Notes: generated by a model from the sequence alone, not told the origin. 47,287 bases of DNA from Blastopirellula sp. (GCA_002701545.1 NZVR01000126.1:105665-152951); one strand, 5' to 3'; shown: positions 17,323-27,452, counted from the stretch's first letter. Numbers and translations: made by a program.

Positions 17323-20300
17323 ATGCCTTCCATGCGACCAATTCATGTTCTGCTGCTGCTCGGTTTGCCGCTGTCAATTCTTGTTGAGGAATCGCCGTCG
17401 GTCCTTGCCGCAGCCCCTGCTCAGATCGATTTTGTCCGCGACGTAGAGCCGATTCTGCGCGCTCACTGCTACGATTGTCATGGGCCGGATGCGCAGGAAG
17501 GGCAGTTGCGATTGGATGCCCGCGAAGCGGTGCGCCGAGGCGGTGTCAGCGGGAGCATCATCGTTTCCGGTAAACCAGAAAAGAGCCTCTTCATGACGCG
17601 TGTTCTTGGAGAGGCGCGTGGTGACCGCATGCCTCTGGAGCAGGATCCGTTGACGGAGGAACAGATCACCATCCTGCGACGTTGGATTGCAGGTGGCGCA
17701 GAGTGGCCAGAAGGTGTAGGAGCTGAGGTTACGGCAGCAGAACAGCATTGGGCGTATTTAGCACCTCAATACACCCGTTTCACCCCAGCGGATATTCGCG
17801 TTGGTCACCGCAACCAGGTGGACGTGCATGTAACCCAGAAGCTTACTGAGCAGGGATTAAACATGTCACCGCGTGCCGAACGTGCCCGCTTGCTGCGCCG
17901 ACTCTATCTGGACCTCGTGGGGATTCCACCCTCGATTACCTCCGTCGATCAATTCCTGGCGGATGATCGCCCTGACGCGTTCGATCGGCAGGCCGACCAA
18001 TTGCTGAGCTCGCCGCACTTTGGAATGAAATGGGCGCGGCAGTGGCTGGACGCGGCACGCTATGCGGACAGCAACGGCTATCAAGCGGACCAATATCGTA
18101 ATGTTTGGCCCTATCGCGATTGGGTCGTGGATGCGATGAATGCGGACATGCCGTTTGATCAATTCACGATCGAACAACTAGCGGGTGACTTGCTGCCCGA
18201 TGCGACGCTCTCGCAACGGATCGCCACAGGGTTTCATCGGCTCACCACGTGCAATGTGGAAGCTGGAGTTGACCCCGAAGAAAATCGTACGAATCAGATT
18301 ATCGACCGCGTCAATACGACCGGTACGGTGTGGTTGGGGACAACGCTGGAGTGTGCCCAGTGTCACAGTCACAAATATGACCCTTTCAGCCAACGCGAAT
18401 ATTACCAGCTGTTTGATTACTTTAATAACACGCCTTTGGAAGTTGAAGGCAACGGTGTGACTTACAATTTCACCGGCCCGAAACTGCCACTTCCACTGAC
18501 AGCCGATCAACAGCAGCGACGCGCCGAATTGCAGCAACAGATCGACCATCAGCAGCAGAAGATCGCTCAGCAGACGCGGACACTCAAGGCCCAACAGGCG
18601 GCCTGGGAGAACGACGCGTTGGAACGTCACCAGCAAGCTCCCGTGTGGCATGTTCTCAAAATCGACGCGTTTGAGTCTCAAGGAGGTGCTGCGCATCAAA
18701 TGCTGGATGACGGTTCCGTCTTGCTCGGCGGTAAATCACCGAGCACCGATGTGTACACCGTGACTGCCAGGACAGAGGCTCGCACGATTACCGCCGTGCG
18801 GTTAGAGGCATTGACCCACCCGTCCTTGCCGGGCAAAGGGCCGGGGCGTTTCAGTAAAGATCGCCCTAATTTTGTGCTTCACGAGTTCCGCGTAACCGCA
18901 CAATCGCCGATGGATTCAGAACCTCGAATGATTGCCTTACGCGATGCCACTGCAGACTTTTCCCAGACGCGTTACGGCGTTTCTCAAGCGATTGACGGCA
19001 AGTCGGAGACTGCCTGGGCAATTGCCCCGGAATTCCACAAGCCCCACACGGCGACCTTCCTGGTAGCTTCTCCGTTGGAGGCGAAGCCGGAGACGCGACT
19101 CACGTTCCAACTGGATCAACATTACGGGCAAGGACGAACGATCGGACGCCTGCGATTGTCGGTCATGACAGGGACTCCGCAGCAAGCCCAAGTGCCTGAC
19201 AACATCGTGAAGATGATCTCGCGACCTGCTGCGCAAAGAACAGCGGCGCAGCAAAAGGCACTGCAGAAATTTTACCTCGACCAGGACAAGCCTTTGGGGG
19301 AATATCGTGCGCAGCTCAAGACACTTGTTCAGCGACGTGACGCGATCCAGGCGATCACGACATTGGTCATGGTCAAGTCCGATGAGCCGCGGCAGACGCG
19401 TGTCATGCGTCGCGGAAACTTTCTCCATCCGGGCGAGGCGGTTGCTGCCGGGACCCCGCGCATCCTGCCTGACCTGAAGGCCGAGCGCACGGGGGATCGA
19501 TTAGAACTGGCCCGGTGGCTGGTCGATAAATCAAATCCACTCACCGCACGGGTCGCTGTGAATCGATGGTGGGCAGAGATCTTTGGAGTCGGCATCGTCG
19601 CCACGACAGAAGACTTGGGAACACAAGGAGAATTGCCAACGCATCCCCATCTTTTAGATTGGCTCGCCTTGGAGTTGCAAGAGCGTGAATGGTCGACAAA
19701 AGAAGCCTTGCGTTTGATCGTCAACAGTGCGACGTATCAACAGTCATCGCGGATCACACCGACGGTGTGGGAGAAAGATCCCTATAACAAATGGCTATCT
19801 CGCGCCCCTCGACAACGTCTGGCGGCAGAGACGATTCGTGACAATGCCTTGGCCGCGGCCGGGTTGCTGACCAGCAAGATGCACGGGCCGCCGATTTATC
19901 CACCGCAGCCGGCAGGACATTGGCGCCACGTCGGCCGCAATGAGCCAAAATATGTTACTTCCCAGGGAACCGATCGGTTTCGTCGTGGGATTTATGTGAT
20001 TTGGCGGCGCAGTGCCCCCTATCCCAGTTTTACCAACTTTGATGCCCCAGACCGGGCTGCGTGTATCGTCAAACGAGCTCGAACGAATACCCCTTTGCAA
20101 GCTTTGACGCTTTTGAATGACCCGGTCTACCTGGAGATGGGAACAGCGCTGGCCCGGCGCATGGCGACTGATCGCGTTCACGACTCGGTAGCTCAGAAGG
20201 CACGGTATGGCTTTCGTCTCTGCTTGGCACGCGAGCCGACGCCCGCAGAGAACCAATTGCTTGAACAGCTTTTTCGCGATGAGTTGCGACGGTTTCAGAA

Positions 20301-20430
20301 AGATCCGGCGCGCGCGCAACGCCTTTTGGGAAAACAGACAGTCGAGGATCTTGAGCCAGCGGAATTGGCTGCCTGGCTGTACGTTGCGAATGTTTTGTTG
20401 AATTTGGACGAAATGATTTCCAAGGGATAG
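17323..20430 (+). CDS. PSCyt1 + DUF1549 + DUF1553 secreted protein
   Basis: This is a planctomycete-type exported protein of 1035 residues. A signal peptide (MRPIHVLLLLGLPLS) leads into a planctomycete cytochrome C domain with the haem motif CYDCHG (about 48-53) and the usual LRLDAREAVRRGG. DUF1549 follows (about 150-360: RLYLDLVGIPPS, WLDAARYADSNGYQ), containing a second CxxCH in CAQCHSHKYDP. A coiled Gln-rich insert and a beta-sandwich-like middle come next, then DUF1553 (about 700-1000: RVAVNRWWAEIFG, LLDWLALEL, RRGIYVIWRRSAPYPSF). A function in polysaccharide or redox processes has been proposed for such genes but is not demonstrated. ATGs at 17323 and 17332 and a TTG at 17320 are all possible starts. 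A TAATAT at 17282-17287 may be a -10 box. The DUF1501 partner follows by 60 nt. Confidence 0.9.
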   Translation: MPSMRPIHVLLLLGLPLSILVEESPSVLAAAPAQIDFVRDVEPILRAHCYDCHGPDAQEGQLRLDAREAVRRGGVSGSIIVSGKPEKSLFMTRVLGEARGDRMPLEQDPLTEEQITILRRWIAGGAEWPEGVGAEVTAAEQHWAYLAPQYTRFTPADIRVGHRNQVDVHVTQKLTEQGLNMSPRAERARLLRRLYLDLVGIPPSITSVDQFLADDRPDAFDRQADQLLSSPHFGMKWARQWLDAARYADSNGYQADQYRNVWPYRDWVVDAMNADMPFDQFTIEQLAGDLLPDATLSQRIATGFHRLTTCNVEAGVDPEENRTNQIIDRVNTTGTVWLGTTLECAQCHSHKYDPFSQREYYQLFDYFNNTPLEVEGNGVTYNFTGPKLPLPLTADQQQRRAELQQQIDHQQQKIAQQTRTLKAQQAAWENDALERHQQAPVWHVLKIDAFESQGGAAHQMLDDGSVLLGGKSPSTDVYTVTARTEARTITAVRLEALTHPSLPGKGPGRFSKDRPNFVLHEFRVTAQSPMDSEPRMIALRDATADFSQTRYGVSQAIDGKSETAWAIAPEFHKPHTATFLVASPLEAKPETRLTFQLDQHYGQGRTIGRLRLSVMTGTPQQAQVPDNIVKMISRPAAQRTAAQQKALQKFYLDQDKPLGEYRAQLKTLVQRRDAIQAITTLVMVKSDEPRQTRVMRRGNFLHPGEAVAAGTPRILPDLKAERTGDRLELARWLVDKSNPLTARVAVNRWWAEIFGVGIVATTEDLGTQGELPTHPHLLDWLALELQEREWSTKEALRLIVNSATYQQSSRITPTVWEKDPYNKWLSRAPRQRLAAETIRDNALAAAGLLTSKMHGPPIYPPQPAGHWRHVGRNEPKYVTSQGTDRFRRGIYVIWRRSAPYPSFTNFDAPDRAACIVKRARTNTPLQALTLLNDPVYLEMGTALARRMATDRVHDSVAQKARYGFRLCLAREPTPAENQLLEQLFRDELRRFQKDPARAQRLLGKQTVEDLEPAELAAWLYVANVLLNLDEMISKG

Positions 20431-20490
20431 TGCCATTCGATACTTGTTCGAATCGGTCTGTTCCTATGTAAGAGACAGCAGGTCAGCTAG

Positions 20491-21915
20491 ATGACACATC
20501 CGCTGGAAGAACACGCGAATTTACTGTCGCGACGCGCATTATTCCAAAATGCATCGCTGGGGTTGGGTGGGATTGCCTTAGCTTCCATGTTGGCTGAGGA
20601 TGGCAGGGGCGCGCCGACGGAGTCGCGTCCGTCGAGTGGGATCGTGCCGCACTTTGCACCACGGGCGAAGAACGTCATCTTCTTGCATATGGTTGGTGCC
20701 CCGTCACACCTGGATCTCTTTGAATACAAGCCGCAATTGCAACAGTATGACGGGCAGGATTGCCCGGACGAATATCTTGAGGGGCAACGCTTTGCGTTTC
20801 TACGCGGGCATCCGAAGTTGTTGGGGACACAATTTAAATTTCGACCGCACGGGGAATCAGGGGTAATGTTTTCCGAACTGTTGCCCCACCTCAGTCAGCA
20901 TGCGGATGATTTGGCGGTGATCAAGACGCTGCATAGCGAGCATTTCAATCATGCGCCGGCCCAATTATTCTTCCAGACGGGCTTTCAGCGATTCGGCCGC
21001 CCGACACTAGGGTCATGGGTCAACTACGGGTTGGGAAGCGAAAATCACGATCTTCCCGGTTTTGTGGTGCTGATTACCGGAAGCGTTGCGGGTGCTGGCA
21101 ACAGCTTATGGGGTTGTGGCTTTCTGCCAACCGTTTACCAAGGTATCGAATTTCGTAGCAAAGGTGACCCGGTTCTGTTCCTGTCCAATCCAGAAGGGAT
21201 GAGCGGAGCGGACCGCAAGCGGATTGTGGACAACATCAACCGACTCAACGCTTACCAATTCCAAGATGTTGGGGATCCGGAAATACATACACGCATCAGC
21301 CAATACGAGTTGGCGTATCGCATGCAAAGTGCGGTGCCGGAGTTGATGGATATTCAACACGAACCGGCACATGTGCACGCGATGTACGGCACCAAGCCCG
21401 GTCAGGTCAGTTTTGCCAACAATTGCCTGCTGGCTCGCCGCATGGTGGAACGAGGCGTGCGTTTTGTGCAGCTGTTTGACCAAGGTTGGGATCACCACGG
21501 CGGTGTCTTTAAGTCGCTTCCCAATAAATGCAAGCAAGTGGATCAGCCGATTGCAGCGTTGTTGACAGACCTGAAGCAACGCGGCTTGCTCGATGAGACG
21601 CTGGTCATTTGGGGCGCTGAGTTTGGGCGGACCCCTTTGATGCAAGGTGACCGCGCGTCGGTTGGACGCGATCATCACAAAGACGCTTTTTCGATTTGGA
21701 TGGCAGGCGGCGGAGTTCGGGGAGGTTTTACCTTTGGTGAAACCGATGACCTGGGCTACTTCCCGACACGCGACCCGGTCCACGTGAATGACTTTCACGC
21801 AACGGTGCTACACCTGCTGGGACTCGATCACGAACGACTGACCTACAAGTTCCAGGGGCGGGATTTTCGCTTGACTGACGTGGCGGGCAAAGTTGTCCAT
21901 CCACTCATTGCCTAG
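20491..21915 (+). CDS. DUF1501 protein with Tat-like signal
   Basis: The 474-residue product belongs to the DUF1501 family, which is related to sulfatase/alkaline-phosphatase folds and is almost always encoded after a DUF1549/1553 gene in planctomycetes. The N-terminus has a twin-arginine-type motif (SRRALFQNA) followed by [12 protein letters not shown], so export is expected. Family segments include [44 protein letters not shown] and WGAEFGRTP. It lies 60 nt after its partner on the same strand and almost certainly shares its transcript. Function is unknown. The sequence looks complete. Confidence 0.9.
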   Translation: MTHPLEEHANLLSRRALFQNASLGLGGIALASMLAEDGRGAPTESRPSSGIVPHFAPRAKNVIFLHMVGAPSHLDLFEYKPQLQQYDGQDCPDEYLEGQRFAFLRGHPKLLGTQFKFRPHGESGVMFSELLPHLSQHADDLAVIKTLHSEHFNHAPAQLFFQTGFQRFGRPTLGSWVNYGLGSENHDLPGFVVLITGSVAGAGNSLWGCGFLPTVYQGIEFRSKGDPVLFLSNPEGMSGADRKRIVDNINRLNAYQFQDVGDPEIHTRISQYELAYRMQSAVPELMDIQHEPAHVHAMYGTKPGQVSFANNCLLARRMVERGVRFVQLFDQGWDHHGGVFKSLPNKCKQVDQPIAALLTDLKQRGLLDETLVIWGAEFGRTPLMQGDRASVGRDHHKDAFSIWMAGGGVRGGFTFGETDDLGYFPTRDPVHVNDFHATVLHLLGLDHERLTYKFQGRDFRLTDVAGKVVHPLIA

Positions 21916-21933
21916 TGGGTGGCGTGCTTGCCG

Positions 21934-22728
21934 TCATTCTTCAGTGGACGGTTTTTGCAGTGACCGGACCTTGGCGTTGAGTTGGCGTTGCAACGCACCT
22001 TGCGCCCGTTTTGCCGCATTTTGATAGTAGATCCGAGCGGCACCGCGTTTTCCCGCTTGCTCCGCTCCCCGCGCTCGTTCGACCCAGACAGCAACTTCCG
22101 CGCTGACCTGGTTGGCTGCGGCTGCTTGCTGAGCACGAATTTCCGCCAAGCTTAAGTCACCACGTTCCGCCGAACTGCCGGAGTGAATGGGACGTGTGGT
22201 CCGCACTTCGCCTTCGGCAGCATGTGAGTCCTGCCGAGCCGTTTGTGAAGCTGTTGATACTTGCCCGAGTTGCTTGCCCTCGGCTTTCAGTCGATCCACC
22301 AGATCGAACAAGTACGCGCGACCTTGATTACCGACAACGGGAACCACCCCCGTGACAAACGGGCGCTGGCTACCGCTGAAGATCGCACCAGTGCCGCCGT
22401 TGGGGATGACAACGGAAGGAGTCACCGAAGAAAAGGTACGGTTGCTACCATGGCCAGCTTGCAGATTGAAGTTGAATGGTCCATTGCGGAAACCGATGGC
22501 GGCACTGCTGCCCGGGTCGAAGTTTCCAAATGGCGGAGGGGCTCCTAAATTGCCGGGGCGAATGGCAGCCAAGTTCCCACGAGGCACAAATCCAAAGCCG
22601 ACATTGATGTTCTCGTAGAAGCTGTCGCCCACCGTATGCATCGGTGTGCTGACCACCACTTGCTGGGCCCAAAGCTGGGTCGCCAGAATGCTCGTCCCGA
22701 GCAGTGAAGAGATGAGAAAGCGAATCAT
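21934..22728 (-). CDS. secreted planctomycete-specific protein
   Basis: The 264-residue product has a signal peptide (MIRFLISSLLGTSIL, cleavage near LWAQQ). The next 110 residues have a motif set I associate with planctomycete proteins of unknown role: AIGFRNGPFNFNLQAGHGSNRT, PSVVIPNGG and RPFVTGVVPVVG; the wording is similar to short stretches of secretin-like proteins. The C-terminal 90 residues are Ala/Gln/Arg-rich and helical, with a TPR-like pattern (ARGAEQAGKRGAARIYYQNA). I chose the ATG at 22728 because GAGG lies 9 nt upstream. An ATG at 22737 would leave the SD directly adjacent. The gene converges on the DUF1501 gene with an 18-nt gap. Confidence 0.7.
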   Translation of the reverse strand: MIRFLISSLLGTSILATQLWAQQVVVSTPMHTVGDSFYENINVGFGFVPRGNLAAIRPGNLGAPPPFGNFDPGSSAAIGFRNGPFNFNLQAGHGSNRTFSSVTPSVVIPNGGTGAIFSGSQRPFVTGVVPVVGNQGRAYLFDLVDRLKAEGKQLGQVSTASQTARQDSHAAEGEVRTTRPIHSGSSAERGDLSLAEIRAQQAAAANQVSAEVAVWVERARGAEQAGKRGAARIYYQNAAKRAQGALQRQLNAKVRSLQKPSTEE

Positions 22729-22860
22729 CGTAAGCATCCTCAATGTGGATTGACGCCTTGCCCGCATCATCGGTTATTCTAGGGCACCGTCTGTAGCAAC
22801 GTCAACGAGAATGTATCCTCTCCCTATCAATATCTCTCAACCTCTTGGAAAGCAGGACTG

Positions 22861-23862
22861 GTGAAACTCGTTATTTATCCCCCCATCGATGCGGAACGAC
22901 TGGCCGGTGTGGAGCAAGCTGCCGGAGCCATGCAGGTCATCAACGCCGACTGTTTGGAAGAAACGTTGGCACACATTAAGGATGCCGAAGCATTTTTCGG
23001 GAAAATGACTCCTCAGATACTGGCTCATGCTGAGCAACTGCAATGGGTGCAGTCGCCTACGGCTAGTCTGGAGCACTTCTTGTTTCCCGAGTTGATCGCG
23101 CATCCTTGTCAGGTGACCAACATGCGGGCCATCTTCAACGATGTGATTGCTGATCACGTCTTTTCCTACATCCTGTGCTTTGCCAGGAATCTCCATTGCT
23201 ATCTGCGGCAACAGCAGGAACATCAATGGGCTCCGATTGGTGGGGAAAGTGCTCGGGCATCGTTTGCTCAAGGACCGGGGCACGTGACAGGAATGGATCG
23301 AGCCCACATGCATCTCAGTGACACCACACTCGGCATTGTTGGGCTTGGTGGGATCGGTCTGGAAGTTGCTCGACGCGGCAACGCGTTTGGTATGCGTGTT
23401 CTCGGTGTGGACCCCGAGGTCACCTCGCCCCCATCAGGGATCGAGGCCATTTGGCAGCCTGGGGAATTGCACGAGCTGTTGAAGCAAAGCGACTTTGTGG
23501 TCATCGCCGCACCTCACACCCCACACACGGAGCGGATGTTTCAGACGCCCCAATTTCAGCAGATGAAACGTGAGGGCTACCTGATCAATATCGGCCGAGG
23601 GGCGATTGTTGTGTTGGATGACTTGGTCGCGGCACTAGCTGACGGCACCATTGCCGGGGCTGCCTTGGACGTATTCGAAACGGAACCTCTACCCGCAGCA
23701 CATCCGCTGTGGGCGATGGAAAATGTGCTCATCACACCGCATGTCGCAGCGTGTTCGGTTCGCATCTCGGAGCGTCACCTGGAGGTCTTGTTGGATAACG
23801 TGTCGCGTTTTGCCGATGGTCAGCCACTGCGTAATGTCGCCAATAAACAACTCTGGTACTAA
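22861..23862 (+). CDS. D-2-hydroxyacid dehydrogenase (NAD-dependent)
   Basis: This is a 333-residue oxidoreductase of the D-isomer-specific 2-hydroxyacid dehydrogenase family (phosphoglycerate, glyoxylate or lactate dehydrogenase type). The Rossmann motif is GLGGIGLEVARRG. It is followed by VIAAPHTPHTERMF, the arginine-containing NIGRGAIV, DVFETEPLP with the catalytic Glu, and TPHVA with the catalytic His. The N-terminal domain is diverged and the substrate cannot be assigned. The start is GTG at 22861, with a modest GGA-type SD (GGAAAGCAGGA) ahead. It stands alone on its strand; a GC-rich hairpin at 23986-23999 may end the transcript. Confidence 0.9.
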   Translation: MKLVIYPPIDAERLAGVEQAAGAMQVINADCLEETLAHIKDAEAFFGKMTPQILAHAEQLQWVQSPTASLEHFLFPELIAHPCQVTNMRAIFNDVIADHVFSYILCFARNLHCYLRQQQEHQWAPIGGESARASFAQGPGHVTGMDRAHMHLSDTTLGIVGLGGIGLEVARRGNAFGMRVLGVDPEVTSPPSGIEAIWQPGELHELLKQSDFVVIAAPHTPHTERMFQTPQFQQMKREGYLINIGRGAIVVLDDLVAALADGTIAGAALDVFETEPLPAAHPLWAMENVLITPHVAACSVRISERHLEVLLDNVSRFADGQPLRNVANKQLWY

Positions 23863-23985
23863 CGAATTGCTATTCTGATGATTGGTGGGGGCTGCAAGGG
23901 TGGGATTCGCCTGTGGCTGCGGAAGTTGTCGAGGTAAATGTAGTTTGCAGGTGTCTTTGCCCACGTGCACCGAGGGAGTTGGGCT

Positions 23986-24004
23986 GCCCGCACGCGGGCG
24001 TTTG
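23986..24004 (+). terminator. weak hairpin terminator after the dehydrogenase
   Basis: GCCCGC-AC-GCGGGC (23986-23999) is followed by GTTTG. The stem is GC-rich but the T-run is only three bases, and it is 120 nt beyond the stop. It separates the dehydrogenase from the promoter at 24018. Confidence 0.3.
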
Positions 24005-24017
24005 CCGTTCGGGATGC

Positions 24018-24045
24018 TTGGCGACAAAACGAAACGCGCTATAAT
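24018..24045 (+). promoter_or_regulatory. sigma70-type promoter for the AAA+ ATPase gene
   Basis: TTGGCG (24018-24023) and a perfect TATAAT (24040-24045) are separated by 16 nt. They lie 82 nt upstream of the ATG at 24127. Confidence 0.6.
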
Positions 24046-24126
24046 CTGTGGTCGACTTGGGGGTGAACGATATCTCCCCCCTGCAATTGTTTCCGCGATC
24101 CGCTTTGACCAGGAAATCTGCCTGCT

Positions 24127-25545
24127 ATGACTACAACCGAGCGACCTTCCAATCTACGTGACTTGCGCTTGAGCGGGTGGCAGAGTAAATCGGTGAAACG
24201 TGAGATCCAGGACAATTTTCTGCGCAGTCTAGCCGCTGGTGATGAGCTTTTCCCCGGCATTGTCGGTTACGAAAATACGGTCATCCCCGAGATCAATCTG
24301 GCATTGATTGCTGGCCATGACATGCTTTTCCTCGGTGAGAAGGGGCAGGCCAAGAGTCGATTAATGCGTTCTTTGGTGGGGTTCCTGGACGAAGCGATCC
24401 CTTACGTGGCGATTGCTGAGGCACCGGTACATGACGATCCTTTCAAGCCAATCAGCAAGGTCGTTCGTGACTTTGTTGCCCAGCATGCCGAGGAAGACGT
24501 TCCGATCGGATGGTGGCAGCGAGAAGATCGCTACGCAGAACGACTTTCTCCGGGGACCAAATTCGCAGATATCATTGGCGAGATTGATCCGGCAAAATTG
24601 GCCGGTGGTACCAGCATGTCCGCGGAGGATGCCTTGCACTTTGGTTTGATTCCGCGGATGCATCGCGGCATTTTCGCGATGAACGAGTTGCCTGAACTCG
24701 ACGAGCTCGTGCAGGTTGGCTTGTTCAACATTCTCGAAGAGCGCGATGTCCAAATTCGCGGGTACCCTGTGCGTTTCGATCTTGATGTGTTGATTCTCTT
24801 TTCCGCGAATCCGTCAACTTACAATCGGAGCGGTAAAGTGATTCCCCAGTTGAAAGATCGGATTGGCTCGATCGTTCACACGCATTACCCGCGTGACCGA
24901 GATTTAGGAATTGAGATCCTGCAGCAGGAGGTCGAGTCGGACCTCGCCGGTGAATTTCCCGTCTCCATTCCTTATTTCATGCGTGAGATTGTGGAACAGA
25001 TCACCATCCAGGCTCGCAAGTCAAAATACATTGATCAGCAGTCCGGCGTGAGCGCACGGTTTAGTATTGCAAACTATCGCACGATGATTGCCAGTGCTCG
25101 ACAGCGTGCGGTCGTCACGGGCGAATCTCCCGCAGTTCCCAGGATCAGTGACCTTGGGCATCTTTACTCCTCGGCGCTTGGCAAGTTGGAACTGGATTTG
25201 ATGGGAAGTCACCAGATGTCCGAGCGTCAGGTGCTGGACGCTGTGATGGCCGAGGCGATCCGGATTGTGTTTGAAGAGTATGTCGAGCAGCACGGTTTGG
25301 CGGAGATCGCAGAGATCTTTGGTAAAGGCATCAAAATTGAAGTTGGCGACCTGCTGCCTTCCGCCGAGTATGCTCGGCGCCTGCAACGGGTTCCGACTGT
25401 CTGGGATAAGGCTTTCGAGGTCAATGCAGCCGAGAATGAGGCCGTTCGGGCTTCGTGCGTTGAGTTTGTTTTGGCTGGCTTGTACGCCATGGATCGCATT
25501 TCTCGAGCTCAGCATCACGGCGGTATGACCTACACCATCGAATAG
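24127..25545 (+). CDS. MoxR/magnesium-chelatase-type AAA+ ATPase
   Basis: The 472-residue protein is a P-loop AAA+ ATPase related to magnesium chelatase subunit I and MoxR. These ATPases usually act as chaperones that load metal or remodel a partner bearing a von Willebrand A domain. The Walker A is GEKGQAKS (about 69-76). The Walker B region reads [11 protein letters not shown], with the Asn-Glu typical of the ChlI side of the family. Sensor 1 lies in [21 protein letters not shown], and an arginine finger candidate in LKDRIGS. A helical lid follows. No VWA-domain partner is next to it; the following gene is CinA-like. No bacteriochlorophyll genes are present, so a photosynthetic role is unlikely. 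The substrate is unknown. Confidence 0.85.
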   Translation: MTTTERPSNLRDLRLSGWQSKSVKREIQDNFLRSLAAGDELFPGIVGYENTVIPEINLALIAGHDMLFLGEKGQAKSRLMRSLVGFLDEAIPYVAIAEAPVHDDPFKPISKVVRDFVAQHAEEDVPIGWWQREDRYAERLSPGTKFADIIGEIDPAKLAGGTSMSAEDALHFGLIPRMHRGIFAMNELPELDELVQVGLFNILEERDVQIRGYPVRFDLDVLILFSANPSTYNRSGKVIPQLKDRIGSIVHTHYPRDRDLGIEILQQEVESDLAGEFPVSIPYFMREIVEQITIQARKSKYIDQQSGVSARFSIANYRTMIASARQRAVVTGESPAVPRISDLGHLYSSALGKLELDLMGSHQMSERQVLDAVMAEAIRIVFEEYVEQHGLAEIAEIFGKGIKIEVGDLLPSAEYARRLQRVPTVWDKAFEVNAAENEAVRASCVEFVLAGLYAMDRISRAQHHGGMTYTIE

Positions 25546-25736
25546 ATGGTCGACGCAGTTTGTGATGTTGGCGGATCGGCAATGGCACGCCTGGGTAGGC
25601 TGCGCGAGGGAAGAAAAGGAATGCCACTGGGAAGGTGGTTGGGGAGCATCGTTCCCCGTCCTGCAGGCCAACGGGAAACACGTTATGGTGATTGCAGGTT
25701 GTGTTGAATTCGCGAGAACTCGATCCCGGGTGTGTT

Positions 25737-26267
25737 ATGAAACCCTGCAGAGATGCCTTGGCACTGGCTGACACCCTTCAGCAGTTCGGCTTGCGAATTG
25801 TGTTTGCCGAAAGTTGTACCGCGGGGCTGTTGGCAGCTTCGCTCGGAGCGGTAGAAGGGATTTCGAATTATCTTTGTGGATCGGCGGTTTCGTATCGAGA
25901 ACGTACCAAAATAGACTGGCTAGATGTCGATCCTGTCAGTCTTGCGAATCAGACGGCAGTCAGTCAGCAAGTTGCCGAAGAAATGGTGCGGGGAGTACTG
26001 CAGCGAACGCCCGAAGCGCACGTTGCGGCAGCAACCACAGGGCATCTCGGTCCAGGGGCGCCACCTGCGCAAGACGGCGTTGTTTTTGTCTCGGTCGCCC
26101 AGCGAACCCCAAACGGAATCCTTGTCAAAGTAAGCCGTGTTCAGCTGAAGACTCAGTCGCGCGATGCGCGGCAGGATGAAGCGGTCTCTTGTGCTTTCGG
26201 TTGTGTGCAGGAGGTGCTTAATCAGTCTCCCGATCTCGGCTTGCTGTGTGATGGTTTGGTCGTGTGA
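25737..26267 (+). CDS. CinA C-terminal-type protein (nicotinamide-nucleotide amidase)
   Basis: The 176-residue product corresponds to the C-terminal domain of CinA, the NMN deamidase (PncC) that recycles pyridine nucleotide. Family signatures are present: AESCTAGLLAASLG (usual AESCTGGLLA), GSAVSYRERTKIDWLDV (usual G..V.Y.N..K...L.V), the VSQQVAEEMVRGV helix and AATTGHLGPGA (usual A.TGIAGP.G). The N-terminal CinA domain is absent, as in stand-alone PncC proteins. I took the ATG at 25737; the open frame upstream (TTG at 25692) adds no recognisable sequence. The IAGP-to-HLGP change is in the active-site loop, so activity is likely but not certain. Confidence 0.8.
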   Translation: MKPCRDALALADTLQQFGLRIVFAESCTAGLLAASLGAVEGISNYLCGSAVSYRERTKIDWLDVDPVSLANQTAVSQQVAEEMVRGVLQRTPEAHVAAATTGHLGPGAPPAQDGVVFVSVAQRTPNGILVKVSRVQLKTQSRDARQDEAVSCAFGCVQEVLNQSPDLGLLCDGLVV

Positions 26268-26363
26268 GCGGCACACCATGCGGTGACGCATCTGCCTGTT
26301 CCCGAATGCCGACTTGCACGTGCATGCCATCCCGCAGGTGTCGTGGGGTTCCTCAGATGCGCA

Positions 26364-26392
26364 TTGACAATCAGCTGACAGTGGTCTATCCC
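26364..26392 (+). promoter_or_regulatory. possible promoter for the potassium channel gene
   Basis: A perfect TTGACA (26364-26369) is followed after 17 nt by TATCCC (26387-26392), a weak -10 box. It lies 59 nt upstream of the channel start and in the correct orientation. Confidence 0.4.
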
Positions 26393-26450
26393 TAGTCAAC
26401 ACACGGATCGTGGTTGCTGACATTGCGAACGAATCTTGACACATCAGTGA

Positions 26451-27452
26451 ATGAAAACACCATTGCAACGAATTCGACTTGGTGCCCTTGTGCTGAGTGT
26501 CACTGTTCTGGTGGCCATGTTCGGGTACCGCTATTTCGGTGGCTATGGCTGGGTCGACGCGCTGTGGATGGTGGTGGTTACCATTTCCACTGTGGGGTAC
26601 GGCGAGCGGAGCGGGCTGAGTGGTGGTCTGCAACTTTTCACGATCTTCGTCATACTCATTGGGATTTCAGCCGCCGCGTATACCTTTGGCGGGCTATTTC
26701 AAATGTTGTTGGAAGGCGAGATCGAACGTTTGATTGGAACACGGCGGATGACTCGAGAAATTGAAAAGCTACACCAGCATGTGATCATTTGCGGCTTCGG
26801 GCGTATGGGGAAGAATCTGGCCAATGAGTTGCGTGAACAACAACACGCAGTTGTGATTGTCGAGCAGAATCAGGTTGCAGTGGACGCTGCCCGGCAGTCC
26901 GGATTGCTGGTGGCTCAGGGAGACGCTACAGATGAGAAACTGTTGGAAACAGTCCACGTCGAGGTCGCGAAATGCCTGGTGATCTGTCTGCCCAGCGATG
27001 CCGACAGTGTGTTCATCACCCTTACGGCCCGAAATCTGAATCCCGATTTGCAGATCATCGCTCGAGCCGAACAGCTCAGTACGGAAAAGAAACTGCGTCA
27101 GGCTGGCGCGGATCGTGTGGTGATGCCCGCCATCGTGGGAGCACGTCATATGTTGCGAATGATCACCCGGCCCACTACCGCCGATCTGATGGAAATGGTC
27201 GGTGAAAGCAGTTTTACCGATTTCGATCTAGACGAAGTCGTGATTGCCGAAGACAGTCGGCTGGTTGGCTATACCGTCCAAGAGACCGAGGCGAATCGAC
27301 GCTTTAAGCTATTGGTCGTTGCCGTGAAACGTGAGGATGGCACCCTGCTGTTTAATCCGGAAGCAGGCCACTGTTTCGGCGCCAATCATACCGTGATGGT
27401 GATGGGCCATAGCGAGGACATTCTGCGGTTTCGCAGTGAATTTGCCTTGTGA
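26451..27452 (+). CDS. potassium channel with RCK/TrkA domains
   Basis: The 333-residue membrane protein has the two-helix channel plan of MthK and KtrA-like ligand-gated K+ channels. TM1 is at about 11-27. The pore helix ends in the selectivity filter TVGYG (47-51), and TM2 is at about 57-80. A cytosolic RCK (TrkA-N) Rossmann domain begins at HVIICGFGRMGKNLANEL (about 107-124), with an acidic end of the second strand (VIVEQN). A TrkA-C-like domain lies at about 235-320. Four copies would form a channel gated by cytosolic ligand, probably calcium or nucleotide. It stands alone; a promoter candidate lies 59 nt upstream. It appears intact. Confidence 0.92.
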   Translation: MKTPLQRIRLGALVLSVTVLVAMFGYRYFGGYGWVDALWMVVVTISTVGYGERSGLSGGLQLFTIFVILIGISAAAYTFGGLFQMLLEGEIERLIGTRRMTREIEKLHQHVIICGFGRMGKNLANELREQQHAVVIVEQNQVAVDAARQSGLLVAQGDATDEKLLETVHVEVAKCLVICLPSDADSVFITLTARNLNPDLQIIARAEQLSTEKKLRQAGADRVVMPAIVGARHMLRMITRPTTADLMEMVGESSFTDFDLDEVVIAEDSRLVGYTVQETEANRRFKLLVVAVKREDGTLLFNPEAGHCFGANHTVMVMGHSEDILRFRSEFAL

